Source: Entrophospora sp. SA101
Lineage: Eukaryota > Glomeromycota > Glomeromycetes > Entrophosporales > Entrophosporaceae
Assembly (NCBI GenBank): GCA_958430865.1
Contig: CAUDNR010004066.1
Coordinates: 1-55,139, forward strand
Reading direction: 5' to 3'
Length of the DNA: 55,139 bases
The translations under genes and the position numbers were made by a program. Positions 36,155-47,176 of this stretch are shown in pieces. The notes under the pieces are model-generated. The model saw only the letters and a list, made by a program, of their open reading frames with translations. It did not search any database and was not told where the DNA came from. Position 1 is the first letter of the stretch. Every line of letters starts with the position of its first letter.

Positions 36155-36592
36155 TAAATTCTTAAAAATTCATTTGATTACAGAAGATTTTTCAGAAGGT
36201 CCTCTAACAATCAGTATTAACATTGGTTTACTCATTTCGGTAATCTCTTCTACTGACTTATTACAACCATTACTATTTCAATAATTGAATATCTTATTCG
36301 ATACTGTTTTCCATATGTGTAATGAACTTTGTCAGCAAAGTTCAAATGATCAGCAAGTTATTTAACTAATTAACAGTTCAAAGTTCAAATTGTTCAAAAA
36401 AAGATTTGAACCGGTTAAATTGACAATTCTGCATGATATAATCAATGATATAAGTGATTATATAAAAAAATATTGATGTATTGTTCACAATTAGACAAGA
36501 ATGTTCTCTAAATTATTGAATGATACAATCAATGGCAAGATAATAAAACATGATTGATGATACAACTGCTGAGATAATAAAATATTAATGCA

Positions 36593-37433
36593 TTATTCAT
36601 GATAAATCATCAAATGATTAAAGTGAAAAAAGTACATGGCTGTCCATGATCTTTCCATAGTGTTATCAGTAATTCTTTCCATCTTTGTAATTGTGCTTAG
36701 ATGGCTTGCTATACTTTTAATGATATAAATTTCTGGATATAATAATTCATTATATTGTTTTAGTGAGATAGGAAGAGCATGAGATAGATATTGAAATTTT
36801 GCTATTAGCCCATCCAAATTGCAGACTTCTTTTTTCATCTCTGAAATAATTTCATCTTTGACCTCTTCACTATCTGAATAAGCTTCGCTATTCTGATCAA
36901 ACAATGATAAATATTGAAGCGACTTTTTACTTAAATATTTATCCTCACTTTCTGAAGAAAGCCTATCATGTAGTAATTTCAATTCTTCCACATCCAAAAG
37001 ATTATGTACTTCATTAATATTTCTTGATTTTTCATATCTATTACATAGTAATTTGAACCTGTTTCACAGGTTCTCCATATTTTCTTGAGTTTCTTATAAT
37101 ATGCAAGAAATTCAACATTTCTGAATGTATTAGTGGTTTTGGCAATTGAATGCAAAATATTTTCTTGAATAACAGTTTCTTCAACCAATTTTCACCAGTT
37201 TTGGTCTGTATACATAAATATTCAAGCAAAAAATTAAAATAATGTTTTTTCTATTATATATAAGTTACAATCTGTACCAACCTTCTTGTTCCCCTGAGTT
37301 AGAACCATCAAGAGCATGTTTGGATGCAGGTGTTGTATTAACAGGAAAGGAATTTGAAAATTCTTCTGAGGATAAATCGTCAATATTATATTTCCCAGCT
37401 TTATCTAGGAGGTCAAGACTTCCAAGAATATAG
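36593..37433 (-). CDS. Uncharacterised protein gene, copy 2
   Basis: Same sequence as the gene at 23172-24012, including the region open in two frames. The last exon (about 37058-36593) and the upstream coding-like stretch (37426-37283) are preserved. Because both copies share the ambiguous middle part, any frameshift predates the duplication, or it is an unrecognised intron. Confidence 0.4.
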
Positions 37434-38795
37434 GTGTGTTTCACATCAAACTAATTGCATATTGATCTAGGTTTGTAGTATCTTAATATGATTAATAAAA
37501 GAAAAACAATGATATTTAAGACCTGACATACTTTTTTCTGTTCATGGATAACATTCTCCCAATGGGTCTTTACTGGACAAGAAGTTTAATTTCCCATTCT
37601 TATAATATTTAATTTCAACCAATAAACCAATATAAATTAACATATTAATATATAGAAAGTTGCATTTAAATACAACCAAGTTTTCTGAACTTCATATAAA
37701 CTTCATCCATTTACTAGAAATCTGGTTGATCATTTATTTCCATCTAATAAATTTTATTCATTTGTTAGAAATCAGAAACATCATGACTGGTCATTCATTT
37801 CCGCTGATATTTGTTAACTGGCCAATGAGTTTGTTAGAAATCAGGAACATCATGACTAGAGCTTATTTATGAACTGGTTCGAACCAACTTGAATCATAGT
37901 CAAAAAAATATTTTGATTTAAATATTCAATGATTCAATTTAAACCATCAATGATTTGAATGATTTAAACCATCAGCAATTTGAACAATTCATAACATTAA
38001 CGATTTGAATGATTTGAATCAATTATATAAATTTAAATTTAAAACTTCAATGCATTTTTTTATTTAAATTCATAATAAAAATTTCAACTTGAAAATTATT
38101 ATGTGAAAGATTACATACATGTAGAGTTATTATGTTTAAACGTTTTCTCTCTTTTGTTGTTGGAACAAACTTTACATTTAGCAAACTCATAATGTTCACC
38201 TATTATAATGATCTCTAGCTCTTTCCACATTCTAGTTGATTGTGCATCTTTTTTTTTGTGGCTGGTTAGAACTAATTAAAGCAGGCAAAGATTATGGGTA
38301 CTGCTATTATAGTTTCCGATGTGGTAATTGAATCTGAATCCAATTGTATAGAAGGTCTGGGAAGTGAAAGGGCAGAAATAAAAATTGTCATCATAAAATC
38401 ATGAAATTGAAATTTATAATTAAAATTTTGGGGTGGGGTGTTTGGATATGAAACTCTGATGGGGATTGGCTAATTTGAATTGACCAATAAGCTCTAATCA
38501 TGACTGGTCATTCATTTCCTCAGAAATACCAATTATTTATGAATTTTACCCAATGGAATTTTGAAAAAACATTACTTCTTTTTTGTTTTTGTTTTGAAAA
38601 ATGTATAAACAGCAATTTGAACAAAAAAACTCAAGAGCATTACTTTTGACATGAATAAGAACAAATATTCAGCTCAATTAAACGATAATGGACGTCTAGA
38701 AAGTTTCAAAGAATGATGTAAATAGCCAATGTTTTATTTTTTTGAAACATTTAAAATAAAAGCCTATTTGCTTAATATTATAATTTATATTAATA

Positions 38796-39934
38796 TATAT
38801 AATAATAATAGCTTTTTACGTAGAAATAGTTGAAAGCCAAACGAAAATGAAATTGCAAGAATAGATACCTGTAACAAAGATCAAAATTACAACAACGATA
38901 ATGACATTAATATAATTAATAATTATGATGACAACAACAATAATGACAATAATAATAATAAATTATCAAAGAAATAAAAATATGATAATATAGAAAAGGT
39001 TGATGATAGTTTGCAAAAACTAATAGATCTATATATCAAGCTGGAAAAGCCTCCAAGTTCATGAAAATTTTAATGACGTCACTAAGTATAAAAAATTAAG
39101 AGAGGGCTTCTCAAGATATTATCTATGTTTCTGCTGACCTTTTAGTAAAATATTCTGTATTAAAGATCCTAGCTCGTTGAATTCTATACTGTTGTATATA
39201 AAGAACGTTTAAATCACAATTTAAAAAAACACGAGTTTCTTCTGTAATATCTTTCTTTTTTCTTCAAAATAAATGAATATATATTGTTAACATACTCATC
39301 TTTAGCATTTCTCAATTATTTTATTATTTTATTTGATCACATGCGCTGATTTTGTTTGACCCCCAAAATTCAGTACAGTATGATCATAATATTATGAATA
39401 CTTTATACTAGCAAAAACCCATTGGTTTCGAGGTGGGCTCTTTGGTTTGACGGGTTGTTGAATAGTAAAGTGGTTTTTTTAGCGGAGCAAATAATTTTCT
39501 TTAGGGTTAATTATCATTCTACTGACCAGTTTACACATTAAAAATACTCGTGTTTAACATCAAGACACAATAAGACAGACATAAGGTTTGAAAAAAGGCC
39601 CAAAAAACTAAATCGGCTGATATGAATACTTGGAACCACCGCTCATTTTGATTATAATTGGATGATTGATGTGATATATTTCATAGTTACTTTCAAAATA
39701 TTCATAAATTAGATGGATTGCTGAATTTTTCAATAGATTGGCAAATTATGTGGTCTGGCTCAACTAATTAAAGAACTATTCATATAAGCAATATCTAAAT
39801 TCGTCAGAGGAATTCAAAAAGGTAAATAACTATGTTAAATTAACATTGTGAGCTAATGATGTATGATGAAACTTTTGACTTTAGCCATTGACATAACTAA
39901 AATATTGACTAAAGGCGGTTCTCACCGGGACCAT
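38796..39934. other. Spacer with a diverged copy of repeat X
   Basis: Contains AAT/AAC-type low complexity at about 38880-38970. From about 39347 to 39640 it matches part of repeat X (41105-41290), in the same orientation, with many substitutions and small insertions (shared CATATGCGCTGATTTTGT-like start, TTTTTTTAGCGGAGCAA and GACCAGTTTACACAT). Repeat X is therefore part of an older dispersed family. No gene seen. Confidence 0.5.
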
Positions 39935-40025
39935 TTTGACGAAAGTAAAACCATTTGACGTAAGTAAAACCATTTGACATAAGTAAAACCATTTGACGTA
40001 AGTAAAAACATTTGATATAAGCAAG
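39935..40025. repeat. Minisatellite, about five units of 19 bp
   Basis: Unit TTTGACGTAAGTAAAACCA, starting at 39935, 39954, 39973, 39992 and 40011, with one to three changes per unit and a decayed last unit. Confidence 0.9.
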
Positions 40026-40461
40026 CAATAATGATAATGATAAAGTAGAGAGTTATCAAAAGTTCCAACCATGTAAAAATATGTGTCCCGGGGATGAATA
40101 AAGAATTATTATATCATTGTATGTATATTGCAATGACGCAAGAAGAATAATTATCATGGGATTTGAATTAGAAATTTCACTTAATTAGGCTACTTATTTT
40201 TTCCATGTATTTTCTTTCAAAATAAAATTGCCTCTTCTTTTTTACAAATTAAAACCATTCTTTTATTATTAATTGACTTTACATACACATGAGTTGTATT
40301 AAATTGATAATAATGTGCTTGAGCTGTCTTTGGTATCTGAGTTTGAAGCAACATAGGTTGATCAATATTAGTACTTAGAACGACCTTTACATATCACATA
40401 AAACAGGTTTTGGTAGATATTTTTGAGAATGTTGAATTTCTTTATTGATATACCTATCCCT
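40026..40461. other. Spacer left of the second gap
   Basis: No gene seen. No upstream kinase exon can be read here, so the gap at 40462 joins unrelated or non-adjacent sequence to the kinase 3' end. Confidence 0.4.
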
Positions 40462-40471
40462 NNNNNNNNNN
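40462..40471. other. Sequence gap (10 N)
   Basis: Ten N between TACCTATCCCT and ATCTATAGTG. It cuts the kinase gene that follows. Confidence 0.99.
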
Positions 40472-40933
40472 ATCTATAGTGTTGGGATGTTAATGTGGGA
40501 AATATTTGCAGGTCACCCACCATTTGATGATAGAGCTCACAATCATCATTTGATTTTTGATATATGTGCAGAAGGTTTACGACCACCAATATTACCTGGA
40601 ATGCCTGAAGATTATGCACAAATGATGCAGAGATGTTGGGATGTGGATCTATCAAAAAGACCAACCAGTGGAGAGCTTTTGATATTTGCTGTTAATAAAT
40701 TTGAAGAAATTATTAAAAATAAAAATGATGATAATGGTAATAATACTACTAGTAGTGGTGGTAGTAGTGATTCACAACAAGTATATGAATCACATCCAGG
40801 TGCATACCATACAAGTAGAATCTTAGATGAAGATATTGCTAAATCAAAAAGCTTAAAAATTTATACAAGTAATGATAGTTCATTGAATAGTCTTGATTTT
40901 AGCTCTTTTCTCTTAAATGCTGAAGGTAAATAA
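40472..40933 (+). CDS. Protein kinase (TKL-type), C-terminal part only
   Basis: The 153 codons after the gap encode the end of a protein kinase C-lobe. IYSVGMLMWEIFAGHPPFDD is subdomains IX-X, GLRPPILPGMPEDYAQMMQ follows, and CWDVDLSKRPTSGEL is subdomain XI with its invariant Arg. The ATP-binding lobe and catalytic loop are missing because of the gap. After the kinase fold comes a Ser/Asn/Gly-rich tail ending SSFLLNAEGK. Tyrosine-kinase-like kinases of this kind are greatly expanded in Glomeromycotina, many with Sel1 repeats; none follow here before the stop. The 3' flank is repeat X. Confidence 0.88.
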   Translation: MYSVGMLMWEIFAGHPPFDDRAHNHHLIFDICAEGLRPPILPGMPEDYAQMMQRCWDVDLSKRPTSGELLIFAVNKFEEIIKNKNDDNGNNTTSSGGSSDSQQVYESHPGAYHTSRILDEDIAKSKSLKIYTSNDSSLNSLDFSSFLLNAEGK

Positions 40934-40961
40934 AAACTTGTTATTAATTAATTAATTGGAA

Positions 40962-41522
40962 CTTACTATCCATTAATCATTACTGACAATATTTTATTTA
41001 CATTTGATTTCATTAGATTCTAATAATTAAAAGAAAGAGTCGATGGATGATTAATTTAATCTCCTAAATTATTCATTATAATTATTTGTCTTTTTATTTT
41101 ATCTATATGCGCTGATTTTGTATTAAATAGTAAAATAGTTTTTTTAGCGGAGCAACTAAATTTTTTGGGGTTAATTATAATTCTATTGACCAGTTTACAC
41201 ATCATGTTTAACGTGTTTAACGTGTTTAATGTTGAGACACAATAAGATATAAGGTTTGAAAAAAGGATCAAAAACCAAATCAGCTGATATGTATTGAGTT
41301 TGAGTTCTTCCAAGCCATAATAATAATAAAATATTAATATTTTGAACACAGTTCCACCATATATCCTTACAAAACAAAAGCTTAATCAGTTAAATTAAAT
41401 CAACCGCAATTAAGCTCCCATAATAGTAAAAAGATATTAATATTAAATACAAATTAATAAAATAATTCGTTTGTATGTTTATGGGAAAGTAAATATAATT
41501 TCTATTTCTTTAAATATTATTA
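40962..41522 (+). repeat. 0.56-kb inverted repeat X, right copy
   Basis: Immediately downstream of the kinase stop codon. Reverse complement of 25375-25935. Contains three CGTGTTTAA/CATGTTTAA iterations at 41202-41230 and no convincing gene. Confidence 0.9.
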
Positions 41523-42433
41523 TTATTCATTTTTACCATAATTTCTATAATTACAATCACAATCACAATTGCAATTACTATCTCACAATCTTTCCCTGTT
41601 GTTTAAATTTGTTTCAGAATTTTGTTGCCTTGGAAAAACATTCTCCACCTGCTATATTGTTTTTAATTTGTTCACCCAACATTTTAACGAAAATAACGAC
41701 GATGACGAAAGGTTGTATATCTCAGCAAATATTGAAAGATAGGTGAAGGTGGGTTTACATGATTGCAAAGCATAATTAAATAAGTTTGGATTCATTTGAA
41801 AATAAAAAATTATATTGCTGATTTTTTGTATACATCTTTTTTTTAAAACCTTCTCACACCAAAAATTTTTGACTAAATTTTTTAATAATTATTCTAATGC
41901 AAAAATATACTCAAAATTATATTAGATTGTAGTAAAATAAAATTATATACTTCTATATTTTCTAGTAGTGATATTAGCCGGCTAAGGAATTTTAAATGGC
42001 TTAGCCAGCTAAAAAAAATTTCTCTTGACATTCATTTTTACGTCTGGAATTTTAGTGCAGAATTCAATGGCATAGACATTTAGTTGAGATGGGGTCCACC
42101 TACATTACTTAGAATGACAAAAAATATACATTTACTCAAAAAGCAAAATACAATTCATCATAGCAGGATAAAAGCCAGAGTTTCTATTTTCTTATTTTAA
42201 TTCGAATTATTATTATTCATTTTATTGAACTATTCGTTTTATTCAATATCAAACTATTCGAATTATTCGTTCTATTCAAATTACATATTAATATTAATAT
42301 GTAGTATTTAGAAATTCCAAATTTGATCGGGAAATAATAATTTTGACCAATCACGTGAGTTTGCTTGTTATTGGTAGATATCAATAGCCAATGATTGGAC
42401 TTTTTATCTATGCTACGCCCCATATGTTATTAA
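41523..42433. other. Spacer with one palindromic transposon relic
   Basis: At 41966-42007 lies a relative of the 6702-6747 palindrome (TAGTGATATTAGCCGGCTAAGG). TATTCGAATTATTCGTT-type short repeats occur at 42225-42275. No gene seen. Confidence 0.4.
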
Positions 42434-42676
42434 GGTGACACCAGCATAGTGGAAGTTTGTTGTTACACGAATTGTTATACAGAACTCATTGCTCCTGAAA
42501 CTTCACCAGTATATAGTTGTCTCCTCTCTAAATTGGAGATCAAGTTCAGATCCAATTCAAATCCAGTTTATCACTTACTTTTTTATTGCCAGAATATTTG
42601 CCGTGTATTGTAAAGCTACGTTGCACAATATAAAAATTAGTGTAACATTTCAAATTTCCACTATGCTGGTGACACC
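42434..42676 (+). mobile_element. MITE of the CCAGCATAGTGGAA family, copy 2
   Basis: A 243-bp element with near-perfect 21-bp inverted ends (GGTGACACCAGCATAGTGGAA and, inverted, GGTGTCACCAGCATAGTGGAA). The inside is nearly identical to 1951-2180 in opposite orientation. It ends 83 bp before the GET4 start codon, so it forms part of that gene's upstream region. Confidence 0.88.
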
Positions 42677-42759
42677 AACATGACAAAAATCTCATGAATT
42701 TTTAGATATTATCAGTTACCTTAAAATATAAAATATAATAAATAGCTGATTATACAACA

Positions 42760-44454
42760 ATGGCTAATAATAATCATGTAAAAGGAACTGATAAAGTTTT
42801 ACAAAAGCTTAAAGAGTCAGTTGATAATGCCAATTATTATGAAGCTCATCAAATGTATCGTACTGTATGTAGACGGTAAGTAAACGAATAAAAATTTTTC
42901 AAGAAACCAATATTTAAATTAATATTATTTCAAACATATGTACGTACATACACGAATATATACGCATATTATATAGCTATATTAAACAGAAAAAGTACAG
43001 TAATGCAGTAGAACTTTTATTTTCTGGAGCTCAAACATTACTTAAACATCAACAAGGTGGCAGTGGAACTGATTTAGCATTGTATATGATTGAAGCTTAC
43101 ATTGAAGAACAATTACCTGTAACTGATGAATCGAGATGTATGTTATACCATTTTGTAAAATAATCATTATTCGGTAAAAAAAAATAAAAAAATGATAATT
43201 ATTTATATTTTTTCTACAATGGAAACAAAATTGCATTGACAATAATAATAACAATAATAATATAATAAAGCTCGAATTATTCAATTATTGGAATTATTTC
43301 CACCTAATGAAATTGGTCGTAAAAAATTTATCGATGCAGCAGTTAGGTGAAAAAAATCAATTCATTCATTTGTATATATCTTTTATTGTAATATATAATA
43401 TTGAGTTATATTTATTTATAGTTGGTCTGTTAAATTTGGCGAAAGTCGAGCAGGCGATCCTGAATTACACCATTATGTCGGTGAATTATTTTGGAAAGGT
43501 ATCATTATTACTATTAATACTATTATAATTACTATTATTAAGAAGATATACTAATTGCGATATTAATAATAATAAAATAATAATATTGATTGATTCCTTT
43601 CTTTTTTAGATAAGAATTATTCAGAAGCTGAACCTCATTTTTTGGCTGGAACATCTGAAAGTAGTAAATCATATGGTAAAATGTTAGCAGAATGGTCTGA
43701 AAAAGATCAATTTGACAAATCAGGACTATATATAGCACGTGCAGTACTTCAGTAAGTTTTTTATTACATATATATGTTTTTATTTATAAATGTATATATA
43801 TACATATATACATATATATATATATTTAAACTTAAACTTATTATTCATTATAGATATTTATGTTTAAGAAGTATCAAAGATGCAAAAATTTCTTTTGACA
43901 CATTTATTTCTTCCAAACAGCAACAACAGTCAAATGATATAAAAACAGGAGTTGCCCAATATAGACCAACAATAACGGGTGATCCTATTGAAATTCCAAT
44001 TTATTCACTACCATTATTAAATTTTCTACAACTATTAATTTTGACGGTTCAAAGAGATGCGGCAGATCTTTTTATTTCTTTAAGAAATAAATATAAGAGC
44101 GTTTTATCGATCGATCAATCCGACAATGTAAGTTTATTGAGAGTGTGCGTGGGAGAAATTATTTTAATATTATATTTTATTTTATTTTAATATTTATTGT
44201 TATCATTACATATTTACATTTGCACATTTATTACGTAGCTTTTAAACAAAATTGGCGACGTATTCTTTAATATAAAACCACAAAGACCACAACAATTCAA
44301 TGTCTTTCAAGATCTTATGAGTAGCTTATTTCAAGGACCAATGATGGGTGGTGGCGGTGGCGGTGGCGGTGGTGGAAGATTTGGCGGAAGCTCATCATCA
44401 GCATCACAGTCAAATTCACATTCAAGAATTAATTCATCAAGTGAATTGGATTAA
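42760..44454 (+). CDS. GET4: Get4, tail-anchored protein targeting factor
   Basis: Get4 (TRC35) pairs with Get5 to bridge Sgt2 and the Get3 ATPase, handing tail-anchored membrane proteins to the ER insertion route. Exons: 42760-42875, 42977-43137, 43271-43346, 43422-43498, 43610-43751, 43854-44127 and 44239-44454. All junctions are GT-AG and in phase, giving 353 residues. Alpha-solenoid (TPR-like) helices run through the protein. Recognisable blocks are ANYYEAHQMYRTVCRRYI, YSNAVELLFSGAQTLL, FVDAAV-type KKFIDAAVSWSVKFGE, LHHYVGELFWKDKNYSEAEPH, RAVLQYLCLR and IPIYSLPLLNFLQLLILTVQRDAADLF. The C-terminus adds a Gly-rich run (10 consecutive Gly) and a Ser-rich tail, an extension not typical of the core fold. 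The start ATG follows a short upstream region that includes a MITE. It is convergent with TRM44, with 125 bp between the stops. Confidence 0.93.
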
Positions 44455-44579
44455 GTAAATAAATAAATATATAAACAAAATATAAGTTAGAAAATTATTA
44501 TGATTCTAATATTTTTATTAAAAACGAATATTTTTTTTTACAACTTAATTTTTATTTAATTATTTATAATAAATAAACG

Positions 44580-46973
44580 CTATTCATTTTTTCTAATTGA
44601 TATATAACCAACACTATTAATTAAATTTTGAATTGATTTATCAATATCATCTTCTCCATCATCATCATTAGTTTTCTTATCACCACCAATTTTTATTATT
44701 CTTTTTCTTCCAACCATTGCATAATTTTTTGTGCTTGGTATTCTTAACCAATCATATTCTAATGTAAATCCACATTGTTCAATAATTTCTTTAATATATT
44801 CTTGATAAGCTTTATACTTACCATTAGTGATTTTTTTATTGTTAAAAGTATATTTGAAGCCTGATAAAGAATAAAAACAACAAGGAATCACCATAAATCT
44901 AGTATATGGAAAGTGAAAAAAGGTAATTTGATTAAAGAAAATAACAATTAAATTATGTAATAAATAAATTGTGTGTGAATTTACGAAAATTACTTTGAAT
45001 TTTTTGATGATTTTGCAGAAATTATTGGAATCCTGATCAATATTGGTAACAATAACAATAACAATAATAATAAATAGAAATAAATAAATAAACCAGTCAG
45101 TCAATCACTCATTCAAATAATAATTTTAATATTAAATATCAAATTTTTACCAAGGCACAAGTTCATCTGCATGATTTCCAATAATCCAATCATGATTTGG
45201 AAATGTTATAATATTTGGTTGTAATGTTTGAACTGTAAAATATTATTAATTAATGTAATATAATCAACATAACCGATAAGGAACGCCAATAATAATTATA
45301 ATAATTATAATAATCATCATTTACCACTGACACAATCTTTTTACCATGTAATTTTGCTCCTTTGGATATAAATAAATCCCAAATTTTTCTTTTTCTTAAA
45401 TCAATTCCAATTCCATCATATCCTTCACTTGTTAGAATATAAGTTAATAATCCATTACCACATCCTAAGTCAACAAATGTTTGTAATTTTGCTTTTTGTT
45501 GCTGTTGCTTTTGTTGACCATCATCGTTATTGTCAGCATTATCATTATTGTTAATATTACAATTATCATCAACACTATTGTTTTTGTTATTTTCAATATT
45601 ATAGTTATTATCAATATTATTATTATTGAATTGGTTTCTTTCATCTTCCCATAATGATATCAGCCAACATGCAATAGCAATATCTTCAAATATAAATTTA
45701 ACTGGATCAGTTTTTTCAATCCAATTTCTAAATTAATTGATTAAAAGTGTTAACTTAATTATCTACAAATATTTTATAAATAAAATTAAAAAATTGCCTG
45801 ATTAATTCATTTGAATATTTTAACTTCAATCTTTGGTAATTCTTTATATACGATTCTTTTGATACTAAAATATCATGAATTACTCTTTTCTCGTAACCTT
45901 CGAAAGTATTTTTACACCATTTAAATAATTTTTTAAATAACAGTTTGAAATTATGTTTCTATTTATATAAAAAATTAATTATTAATAATAATTAGATTGA
46001 TTGATTAATATCCTTTTTTGTTTTTTGTTTACCATTTTATCACTAAAATCAATACTATTTATTAATTCTTTTTTTTCAATTGGAATGATTTCAATATATA
46101 AAAAAGATTGAATCATATCATCATCATCATCATCACCGTCATTTCTTCTTTCTTCTTTATAAATAAAACTAAAACATTTAACCTATAAATAAAAAATCAA
46201 TTGATTATTATTTTTGTCAGTGAATTGATTGATTGATTAATTGATTTACTGACTGATTACCTTTGGATAATAAAATGGTAGATTATTATTATTATTATTA
46301 TTATTATCATCATCATTATCATTTGATGATATTGGTGTATAAATCACACGGCTTTCTAAATAGATACATACACACATGTATATTATTTATCTGTGCTATA
46401 ACTAATCAATTAATAATTTAATGGACAAAAACCTGATAATTTATTATCATAAAAATATTCAATTATCTCTTCTATTTCTTCATCTTTATTTTTTCTTTTT
46501 GGAATCAATTTCCTTTTTATTTTTCTAAACACTAAAATCCCATCATCTTCATTATTGTTATTATCATGATTATCATGATTGTGATAATAATGTTCTTCGA
46601 TTTTCTCTCCCACTTCATCATCATCTACCACTTTATCATCAATAATTTCAACACGTTCAATTGGTGGAATTATCAAATGAATTTCTTTTGTCCATCGTTC
46701 CTTTTAATTTTATATATATTTATTTATTATTATAATTATTGTTGTTATTATTTATTTCACTCAAAAAATTTCTTTTATCCTTACGATAACTTTCCAAAAG
46801 ACTTCTTTAGTAAAAAAAACTCTAGTTTCTGCAATTTTATACCAACGTTCTCCATTCCAATTACGTTTTGGTATTATTTGATTAGCAACATCAAAAAAAT
46901 ATTTTGGCTCAAAAATATTATTGTTGTTGTCGTCGTTGTTGTTATTGCTGTTGCCGTTCTTATTAAATGACAT
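44580..46973 (-). CDS. TRM44: Trm44, tRNA-Ser (uracil-44-2'-O)-methyltransferase
   Basis: SAM-dependent enzyme making Um44 in tRNA-Ser. Nine exons: 46973-46785, 46700-46433, 46355-46261, 46182-46033, 45958-45798, 45727-45345, 45232-45151, 45032-44994 and 44898-44580. Phases agree, giving 561 residues (yeast Trm44 is 567). The N-terminal half contains IFEPKYFFDVANQIIPKRNW and Asp/Asn-rich inserts. The methyltransferase core has motif I FVDLGCGNGLLTYIL, then GIGIDLRKRKIWDLF. The family-specific IGNHADELVPWIPIIS spans two splice sites and is followed by FMVIPCCFYSLSG. The intron after exon 5 starts with GC, not GT (AATCAG/GCAATT); no GT site restores the frame. Two low-complexity inserts (poly-Asn near 46290, Asn/Asp/Gln near 45480-45640) come from trinucleotide runs. 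Identity is firm. Confidence 0.93.
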
Positions 46974-47020
46974 TAGTTTTTTTTTTTGTAAATTAGAGAT
47001 GATCGTTGACGAAAAAAAAT

Positions 47021-47176
47021 ATGTGCCATCGCAGATATTCTCATTGTAATAAATTAAATTCTCCGTATTTTATGAGTTTTGCTTATTGGTATTTGGATAT
47101 TGATATGCTAGATGCCCAAATACGTGAAACACCCACTATAAAGATCCATCGTAAACCAAGGACTGCTTTTAGTTAA
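47021..47176 (+). CDS. Small uncharacterised ORF (51 aa)
   Basis: Reads MCHRRYSHCNKLNSPYFMSF, then AYWYLDIDMLDAQIRETPTI and IHRKPRTAFS before TAA. Its composition (His, Arg, Cys, Trp, Pro) is unlike the hydrophobic or Lys/Asn-rich chance frames around it, so it may be a real peptide or a relic exon. It starts 47 bp from the TRM44 start, divergent. No family recognised. Confidence 0.3.
   Translation: MCHRRYSHCNKLNSPYFMSFAYWYLDIDMLDAQIRETPTIKIHRKPRTAFS

Larger units (their letters stand above)
29572..38795 (+). repeat. 9.2-kb segmental duplication, copy 2
   Basis: Direct repeat of 15899-25373. It differs by the 252-bp deletion at 36147-36154, by transitions at its left edge (for example ACATGAATTTC versus ACACGAATTTC), and by scattered substitutions and small indels that grow commoner after about 37700. 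The two copies are 4.2 kb apart. Confidence 0.95.

Noticed and set aside
40368..40664. Minus-strand open frame across the second gap
   Set aside because: It spans N bases and is antisense to a clear kinase C-lobe.
46566..46970. 134-codon plus-strand frame rich in Phe, Ile and Val
   Set aside because: Antisense to TRM44 exons 1-2 and their intron.
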